Source of the DNA: Chamaea fasciata
Lineage: Eukaryota; Chordata; Aves; Passeriformes; Sylviidae
Direction of reading: 5' to 3'
DNA length: 64,000 nucleotides
Assembly (NCBI GenBank): GCA_029207755.1
Contig: JARCOQ010000186.1
Coordinates: 1-64,000, forward strand
Both the position numbers and the translations under genes were made by a program. A model generated the notes under the pieces. It saw only the letters and a program-made list of their open reading frames with translations. It had not been told where the DNA came from and did not search any database. Below, piece after piece: positions 56,308 through 64,000 of this stretch (position 1 is its first letter; every line of letters begins with the position of its first letter).

Positions 56308-56630
56308 AGCTTGCATCTGGAAGAAATCCTGTTCCGTTCGGGATTGTAGGTGGCCGAGGCCAGGTGCCCGACTGAGGGAGTTGGGCACAAATGACGGCCT
56401 GTTTCCAGGGGTAAGTAAAGTCAGCTGCCCAGGTGCCTGATGTCAGTTTGTAGGAGGCCTTTGGCCCTCCAAGGGAAGCCAGGCTTCCAGTTTGTGGCAG
56501 CTTGCATCTGGAAGAAATCCTGTTCCGTTCGGGATTGTAGGTGGCCGAGGCCTGGTGCCCGGCTAAGGGAGTTGGGAACAAAGGATGGCCTGTTTTCAGG
56601 GGTAAGTAAAGTTAGCTGCCCAGGTGCCAG

Positions 56631-58540
56631 GTGTCAGTTTTTAGGAGGCCTTTGGCCCTCCAAAGGAAGCAAGTCTACCAGTTTGTGGCTGCTTGCATCT
56701 GGAAGAAATCCTGTTCCGTTTGGGATTGTAGGTGGCCGAGGCCTGCTGCTCGGCAGAGGGAGTTGGGCGCAAAGGATGGCCTGTTTTTAGGAATAAGTAA
56801 AGTCAGCTGCCCAGGTGCCTGATGTCAGTTTGTAGGAGGCCTTCGGCCATCCATGGGAAGCTGGTCTTCCAGTTTGCGGCAGCTTTCATCTGGAAGAAAT
56901 CCTTTTCCGTTCGGGATCGTAGGTGGCCGTGGCCAGGTGCCCGGCCGAGGGAGTTGGGCACAAATGATGGCCTGTTTCCAGGGGTAAGTAAAGTCATCTG
57001 CCCAGGTGCCTGATGTCAGTTTGTAGGAGGCCTTTGGCCCTCCAAGGGAAGCCAGGCTTCCAGCTTGTGGCAGCTTGCATCTGGAAGAAATCCTGTTCCG
57101 TTCGGGATTGTAGGTGGCCGAGGCCTGGTGCCCGGCAGAGGGAGTTGGGCACAAAGGATGGCCTGTTTCCAGGGGTAAGTAAATTCAGCTGCCCAGGTGC
57201 CTGATGTCAGTTTGTAGGAGGCCTTTGGCCCTCCAAGGGAAACTAGTCTTCCAGTTTGTGGCAGCTTGCATCTGGAAGAAATCGTGTTCCGTTCGGGATT
57301 GTAGGTGGCCGAGGCCAGGTGCCCGGCTGAGGGAGTTGGGCACAAATGATGGCCTGTTTCCAGGGGTAAGTAAAGTCAGCTGCCCAGGTGCCTGATGTCA
57401 GTTTGTAGGAGGCCTTTGGCCCTCCAAGGGAAGCCAGGCTTCCAGTTTGTGGCAGCTTGCATCTAGAAGAAATCCTGTCCTGTTTGGGATCGTAGGTGGC
57501 CGAGGCCTGGTGCCCGGCTAAGGGAGTTGGGAACAAAGGATGGCGTGTTTCCAGGGGTAAGTAAAGTTAGCTGCCCAGGTGCCTGGTGTCAGTTTTTAGG
57601 AGGCCTTTGGCCCTCCAAGGGAAGCAAGTCTACCAGTTTGTGGCTGCTTGCATCTGGAAGAAATCCTGTTCCGTTTGGGATTGTAGGTGGCCGAGGCCTG
57701 CTGCTCGGCAGAGGGAGTTGGGCGCAAAGGATGGCCTGTTTTTAGGAATAAGTAAAGTCAGCTGCCCAGGTGCCTGATGTCAGTTTGTAGGAGGCCTTCG
57801 GCCATCCATGGGAAGCTGGTCTTCCAGTTTGTGGCAGCTTTCATCTGGAAGAAATCCTTTTCCGTTCGGGATCGTAGGTGGCCGTGGCCAGGTGCCCGGC
57901 CGAGGGAGTTGGGCACAAATGATGGCTTGTTTCCAGGGGTAAGTAAAGTCAGCTGCCCAGGTGCCTGATGTCAGTTTGTAGGAGGCCTTTGGCCCTCCAA
58001 GGGAAGCCAGGCTTCCAGCTTGTGGCAGCTTGCATCTGGAAGAAATCCTGTTCCGTTCGAGATTGTAGGTGGCCGAGGCCTGGTGCCCAACAGAAGGAGT
58101 TGGGCACAAAGGATGGCCTGTTTCCAGGGGTAAGTAAATTCAGCTGCCCAGGTGCCTGATGTCAGTTTGTAGCAGGCCTTTGGCCCTCCAAGGGAAACTA
58201 GTCTGCCAGTTTGTGGCAGCTTGCATCTGGAAGAAATCCTGTTCCGTTCGGGATTGTAGGTGGCCGAGGCCAGGTGCCCGGCTGAGGGAGTTGGGCACAA
58301 ATGATGGCCTGTTTCCAGGGGTAAGTAAAGTTAGCTGCCCAGGTGCCTGGTGTCAGTTTTTAGGAGGCCTTTGGCCCTCCAAGGGAAGCAAGTCTACCAG
58401 TTTGTGGCTGCTTGCATCTGGAAGAAATCCTGTTCCGTTTGGGATTGTAGGTGGCCGAGGCCTGCTGCTCGGCAGAGGGAGTTGGGCGCAAAGGATGGCC
58501 TGTTTTTAGGAATAAGTAAAGTCAGCTGCCCAGGCGCCTG
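56631..58540. repeat. 5-monomer then 4-monomer higher-order repeat
   Basis: Monomers at 56631, 56822, 57013 and 57204 match 57586, 57777, 57968 and 58159 at 955 bp (5 x 191). The next copy starts at 58350, 764 bp (4 x 191) later, so one monomer is missing from the second unit. Shared markers are GGCCTTCGGCCATCCATGG and a GTAAATTCAGC monomer end. Confidence 0.8.
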
Positions 58541-60739
58541 ATGTCAGTTTGTTTGTAGGCCTTTGGACCTCCATGGGAAGCCAGGCTTCCAGCTTGTGGC
58601 AGCTTGCATCTGGAAGAAATCCTGTTCCGTTTGGGATTGTAGGTGGCCGAGGCCTGGTGCCCGGCAGAGGGAGTAGGGCACCAAGGATGGCCTGTTTCCA
58701 GGGGTAAGTAAAGTCAGCTGCCCAGGTGCCTGATGTCAGTTTGTAGGAGGCCTTTAGCCCTCCAAGAGAAGCTAGTCTTCCAGTTTGTGGCAGCTTGCAT
58801 CTGGAAGAAATCCTGTTCCGTTCGGGATCGTAGGTGGCCGAGGACTGGTGCCAGGCTGAGGGAGTTGGGCACAAATGATGGCCTGTTTCCAGGGGTAAGT
58901 AAAGTCAGCTGCCCAGGTTCCTGATGTCAGTTTTTAGCAGGCCTTTCGCCCTCCAAGAGAAACTAGTCTTCCAGTTTGTGGCAGCTTGCATCTGGAAGAA
59001 ATCCTGTTCCGTTTGGGATTGTAGGCGGCCGAGGCCAGGTGCCCGTCAGAGGGAGTTGGGAACAAAGGATGGCCTGTTTCCAGGAATTAGTAAAGTCAGC
59101 TGCCCAGGTGCCTGATGTCAGTTTATAGCAGGCCTTTGGCCCTCCATGGGAATCCAGGCTTCCAGCTTGTGGAAGCTTGCATCTGGAAGAAATCCTGTTC
59201 CGTTCGGGATTGTAGGTGGCCGAGGCCAGGTGCCCGGCAGAGGGAGTTGGGCAAAAAGGATGGCCTGTTTCCAGGGGTAAGTAAAGTCAGCTGCCCAGGT
59301 GCCTCATGTCAGTTTGTAGCAGCCCTTTGGCCCTCCAAGGGAGCTAGTCTTCCAGTTTGTGGCAGCTTGCATCTGGAAGAAATCCTGTTCCGTTCACGAT
59401 TGTAGGTTCCCGAAGCCTGGTGCCCGGCAGAGGGAGTTGGGCACAAATGATGGCCTGTTTCCAGGGGTAAGTAAAGTCAGCTGCCCAGGTGCCTGATGTC
59501 AGTTTGTAGGAGGCCTTCGGCCCTCCATGGGAAGCTGGTCTTCCAGTTTGTGGCAGCTTGCATCTGGAAGAAATCCTGTTCCGTTCGGGATTGTAGGTGG
59601 CCGTGGCCAGGTGCCCGGCAGAGGGAGTTGGGAACAAATGATGGCCTGTTTCCAGGGGTAAGTAAAGTCAGCTGCCCAGGTGCCTGATGTCAGTTTGTAG
59701 GAGGCCTTTGGCCCTCCAAGGGAAGCCAGGCTTCCAGCTTGTGGCAGCTTGCATCTGGAAGAAATCCTGTTCCGTTCGGGATTGTAGGTGGCCGAGGCCT
59801 GGTGCCCGGCAGAGGGAGTTGGGCACAAAGGATGGCCTGTTTCCAGGGGTAAGTAAATTCAGCTGCCCAGGTGCCTGATGTCAGTTTGTAGGAGGCCTTT
59901 GGCCCTCCAAGGGAAACTAGTCTTCCAGTTTGTGGCAGCTTGCATCTGGAAGAAATCCTGTTCCGTTCGGGATTGTAGGTGGCCGAAACCAGGTGCCCGG
60001 CTGAGGGAGTTGGGCACAAATGATGGCCTGTTTCCAGGGGTAAGTAAAGTCAGCTGCCCAGGTGCCTGATGTCAGTTTGTAGGAGGCCTTTGGCCCTCCA
60101 AGAGAAGCTAGTCTTCCAGTTTGTGGCAGCTTGCATCTGGAAGAAATCCTGTTCCGTTCGGGATCGTAGGTGGCCGAGGCCTGGCGCCAGGCTGAGGGAG
60201 TTGGGCACAAATGATGGCCTGTTTGCAAAGGTAAGTAAAGTCAGCTGCCCAAGTGCCTGATGTCAGTTTGTAGCAGGCCTTTGGCCCTCCATGGGAATCC
60301 AGGCTTCCAGCTTGTGGAAGCTTGCATCTGGAAGAAATCCTGTTCCGTTCGGGATTGTAGGTGGCCGAGGCCAGGTGCCCGGCAGTGGGAATTGGGCACA
60401 AAGGATGGCCTGTTTCCAGGAGTAAGTAAAGTCAGCTGCCCAGGTTCCTGTTGTCAGTTTGTAGGAGGCCTTTGGCACTCCAAGAGCAGCCAGTCTTCAA
60501 GCATGTGGCAGCCTGCATCTTGAAGAAATCCTGTTCTGTTTGGGATCGTAGGTGGCCGAGGCTTGGTGCCCGGCTAAGGAAGTTAGCACAAATGATGGCC
60601 TGTTTCCAGGGGTAAGTAAAGTCAGCTGCCCAGGTGCCTGATGTCAGTTTGTAGGAGGCCTACGGCCCTCAAAGGGAAGCCAGGCTTCCAGTTTGTGGCA
60701 GCTTGCATCTGGAAGAAATCCTGTTCCGTTTGGGATCGT

Positions 60740-61690
60740 AGGTGGCCGAGGCCTGGTGCCCGGCTAAGGGAGTAGGGAACAAAGGATGGCCTGTTTCCAG
60801 GGGTAAATAAGTTAGCTGCCCAGGTGCCTGATGTCAGTGTGTAGGAGGCCTTTGGCCCTCCAAGGGAAGCTAGTTTTCTAGTTTGTGGCAGCTTGCATCT
60901 GGAAAAAATCCTGTTCCGTTCAAGATTGTAGGTTCCCAAAGCCGGGTGACCGGCAGAGGGAGTTGGGCACAAATGATGGCCTGTTTCCAGGGGTAAGTAA
61001 AGTCAGCTGCCCAGGTGCCTGATGTCAGTTTGTACCAGGCCTTTGGCCCTCCATGGGAAGCTGGTCTTCCAGTTTGTGGCAGCTTGCATCTGGAAGAAAT
61101 CCTGTTCCGTTCGGGATTGTAGGTGGCCGTGGCCAGGTGCCCGGCAGAGGGACTTGGGCACAAATGATGGCCTGTTTCCAGGGGTAAGTAAAGTCAGCTG
61201 CCCAGGTGCCTGATGTCAGTTTGTAGGAGGCCTTGGGCCCTCCAAGGGAAGCAAGTCTTCCAATTTGTGTCAGCTGGCGTCTGGAAGAAATCCTGTTCCG
61301 TTCGGGATCGTAGGTGGCCGAGGCCTGGTGCCCGGCTAAGGGAGTAGGGAACAAAGGATGGCCTGTTTCCAGGGGTAAATAAGTTAGCTGCCCAGGTGCC
61401 TGATGTCAGTGTGTAGGAGGCCTTTGGCCCTCCAAGGGAAGCTAGTTTTCTAGTTTGTGGCAGCTTGCATCTGGAAAAAATCCTGTTCCGTTCAAGATTG
61501 TAGGTTCCCAAAGCCGGGTGACCGGCAGAGGGAGTTGGGCACAAATGATGGCCTGTTTCCAGGGGTAAGTAAAGTCAGCTGCCCAGGTGCCTGATGTCAC
61601 TTTGTAGCAGGCCTTTGGCCCTCCATGGGAAGCTGGTCTTCCAGTTTGTGGCAGCTTGCATCTGGAAGAAATCCTGTTCCGTTCGGGATT
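60740..61690. repeat. 3-monomer tandem duplication
   Basis: Two copies 572 bp apart (three monomers, one base short). Shared one-off variants include ATGTCAGTGTGTAGG at 60831 and 61403, GCTAGTTTTCTAG near 60869 and 61441, and GTAAATAAGTTAGC near 60804 and 61376. Breakpoints are approximate. Confidence 0.75.
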
Positions 61691-64000
61691 GTAGGTGGCC
61701 GAAGCCTGCTGCCCTACAGAGGGAGTTGGGCGCAATGGATGGCCTGTTTTTAGGAATAGGTAAAGTCAGCTGCCCAGGTGCCTGATGTCAGTTTATAGAA
61801 GGCCTTTTGCCCTCCAAGGGAAGCCAGGCTTCCAGCTTGTGGCAGCTTGCATCTGGAAGAAATCCTGTTCCGTTTGGGATCGTAGGTGGCAGAGGCCTGG
61901 TTCCCGGCTGAGGGAGTTGAGCACAAATGATGGCCTGTTTCCAGGGGTAGGTAAAGTCAGCTGCCCAGGTGCCTGATGTCAGTTTGTAGCAGGCCTTTGG
62001 CCCTCCAAGGGAAGCTAGTCTTCCAGTTTGTGGCAGCTTGCATCTGGAAAAAATCCTGTTCTGTTCAAGATTGTAGGTTCCCGAAGCCGGGTGACCGGAA
62101 GAGGGAGTTGGGCACAAATGATGGCCTGTTTCAGGGGTAAGTAAAGTCAGCTGCCCAGGTGCCTGATGTCAGTTTGTAGGAGGCCTTCGGCCCTCCATGG
62201 GAAGCTGGTCTTCCAGTTTGTGGCAGCTTGCATCTGGAAGAAATCCTGTTCCGTTCGGGATTGTAGGTGGCCGTGGCCAGGTGCCCGGCAGAGGGAGTTG
62301 GGCACAAATGGTGGCCTGTTTCCAGGGGTAAGTAAAGTCAGCTGCCCAGGTGCCTGAAGTCAGTTTGTAGGAGGCCTTTGGCCCTCCAAGGGAAGCTAGT
62401 CTTCCAGTTTGTGGCAGCTTGCAGCTGGAAGAAATCCTGTTCCGTTCGGGATTGTAGGTGTCTGAGGCCAGGTGCCCGGCAGAGGGAGTTGGGCACAAAG
62501 GATGGCTTCTTTCCTTAGGAAAGTAAAGTCAGCTTCCCAGGTGCCTGGTGTCAGTTTGTAGGAGGCCTTTGGCCCTCCAAGGGAAGCTAGTCTTCCAGTT
62601 TGTGGCAGCTTGCATCTGGAAGAAATCCTGTTCCGTTCGGGATTGTAGGTGGTTGAGGCCAGGTGCCCGGCAGAGGGAGTTGGGCATAAAGGATGGCCTG
62701 CTTCCAGGGGTAAGTAAAGTCAGCTGCCCAGGTGCCTGATGTCAGTTTTTAGGAGGCCTTTGGCCCTCCAAGGGAAGACAGGCTTCCTGCTTGTGGCAGC
62801 TTGCATCTGGAAGAAATCCTGTTCCGTTCGGGATTGTAGGTGGCCAAAGCCGGGTGCCCAGCATAAGGAGATGGGCACAAAGTATGGCCTGTTTCCAGGG
62901 GTAAGTAAAGTCAGCTGCCCAGGTTCCTGATGTCAGTTTGTAGGAGGCCTTTGGCCCTCCAAGGGAAACTAGTCTTCCAGTTTGTGGCAGCTTGCATCTG
63001 GAAGAAATGCTGTTCCGTTCGGGATTGTAGGTGGCCGAAGCCTGGTGCCCCGCAGAGGGAGTTGGGCACAAAGGATGGCCTGTTTCCAGGAGTTAAGTAA
63101 AGTCAGCTGCCCAGGTGCCTGATGTCAGTTTGTAGGAGGCCTTTGGCCCTCCAAGGGAAGCCAGTCTTCCAGCTTGTGGCAGCATGAATCTGGAAGAAAT
63201 CCTGTTCCGTTCAGGATTGGAGGTGGTTTATGCCGGGTGCCCGGCACACGGAGTATGGTACAAAAGATGGCCTGTTTCCAGGGGTAAGTAAAGTCAGCTG
63301 CCCAGGTGCCTGATGTCAGTTTGTAGGAGGCCTTTGCCCCTCGAAGGGAAGCCAGGCTTCCGGCTTGTGGCAGCTTGCATCTGGAAGAAATCCTGTTCCG
63401 TTCGAGATTGTAGGTGGCCGAGGCGGGGTACCCGGCAGAGTGAGTGGGGCACAATGATGGCCTGTTTCCAGCGGTAAGTAAAGTGAGCTGCCCAGGTGCC
63501 TGGTGTCAGTTTGTAGGAGGCCTTTGTCCCTCCAAGGGAAGCAAGTCTTCCACTTTGTGGCAGCTTGCATCTGGAAGAAATCCTGTTCCGTTCGGGATTG
63601 TAGGTGACCGAGGCCATGTGCCCGGCAGAGGGAGTTGGGCACAAATGATGGCCTCTTTCCTGAGGAAAGTAAAGTCAGCTGCCCAGGTGCCTGATGTCAG
63701 TTTGTAGGAGGCCTTTGGCCCTCATAGGGAAGCTAGTCTTCCAGTTTGTGGCAGCTTGCATCTGGAAGAAATCCTGTTTTGTTCGGGATTGTAGGTAGTT
63801 GAGGCCAGGTGCCCGGCAGAGGGAGTTGGGCACAAAGGATGGCCTGTTTCCAGGGGTAAGTAAAGTCAGCTGCCCAGGTGCCTGATGTCAGTTTGTAGGA
63901 GGCGTTTGGCCCTCCAACGGAAGACAGGCTTCCAGCTTGTGGCAGCTTGCATCTGGAAGAAATCCTTTTCCGTTAGGGATAGTAGGTGGCCGGAGCCGGG

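Larger units (their letters stand above)
56303..64000. repeat. 191-bp satellite array, right arm
   Basis: About 40 monomers of the same satellite in the same orientation as the left arm. Divergence is higher than in the 16-47 kb domain. Some units have a variant end, CTTTCCTTAGGAAAGTAAAG near 62509 and a related form near 63656, rare on the left. Variants typical of the left arm (for example TTTTTAGGAATAGGTAAAG at about 61747 and the 190-bp monomer at 61976) also occur here, so both arms derive from one array. The window ends inside a monomer. Confidence 0.96.

Noticed and set aside
245..63644. Minus-strand open frames of 97-172 codons across the satellite
   Set aside because: They mirror the same monomer on the other strand, cross monomer borders and are broken by single-base variants. 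They are by-products of the repeat.
1..64000. CRISPR array
   Set aside because: The repeat is a contiguous 191-bp tandem satellite without unique spacers.

Overview
The window is almost entirely one head-to-tail satellite DNA array with a monomer of about 191 bp (roughly 260 monomers left and 40 right of a single insertion). It is interrupted once, at 49758-56302, by a complete but heavily damaged endogenous retrovirus. No host protein-coding gene, tRNA, rRNA or CRISPR array is visible. The best guess for the host is a songbird, possibly zebra finch or a relative. That rests on two points recalled rather than checked: a 191-bp satellite is reported for zebra finch (Tgut191A), and strong APOBEC-type editing of LTR elements is reported for finches. 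The long satellite array suggests centromeric or pericentromeric heterochromatin, but the sequence alone does not prove it.

Layout: 1-7648, diverged monomers. 7649-15282, two copies of a 20-monomer block (3,817 bp), with the start of a third to about 15.7 kb. 15665-17574, monomers also found at 21788 onward. 17575-34021, two near-identical copies of a 43-monomer block (8,223 and 8,224 bp), each holding a nested 9-monomer duplication. 34022-47597, blocks of 25 and 27 monomers (4,780 and 5,162 bp) repeating as a 52-monomer, 9,942-bp superperiod. 47598-49757, mixed monomers. 49758-56302, the retrovirus. 56303-64000, mixed monomers with short 5-mer/4-mer and 3-mer duplications. All monomers run in the same direction on both sides of the insertion.

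The retrovirus lies on the + strand. It has a 669-bp 5' LTR, a primer binding site matching tRNA-Lys(1,2), a gag-pol region, no env, a poor polypurine tract, a 670-bp 3' LTR and a 5-bp target duplication (GTGGC). It is most like a class III (ERV-L-like) element. From 50554 to 55521 gag and pol lie in one uninterrupted frame with no frameshift, yet the frame carries more than 35 stop codons.

The main discovery is the cause of that damage. The two LTRs differ at 14 substitutions, and 11 are G in the 5' LTR and A in the 3' LTR, with none in reverse. Nine of the 11 are in GG and two in GA context. All 19 internal TGA/TAA stops are followed by a purine. This is the mark of cytidine deamination of the retroviral minus strand (APOBEC-type hypermutation). 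The copy was probably dead on arrival, and its LTR divergence greatly overstates its age.
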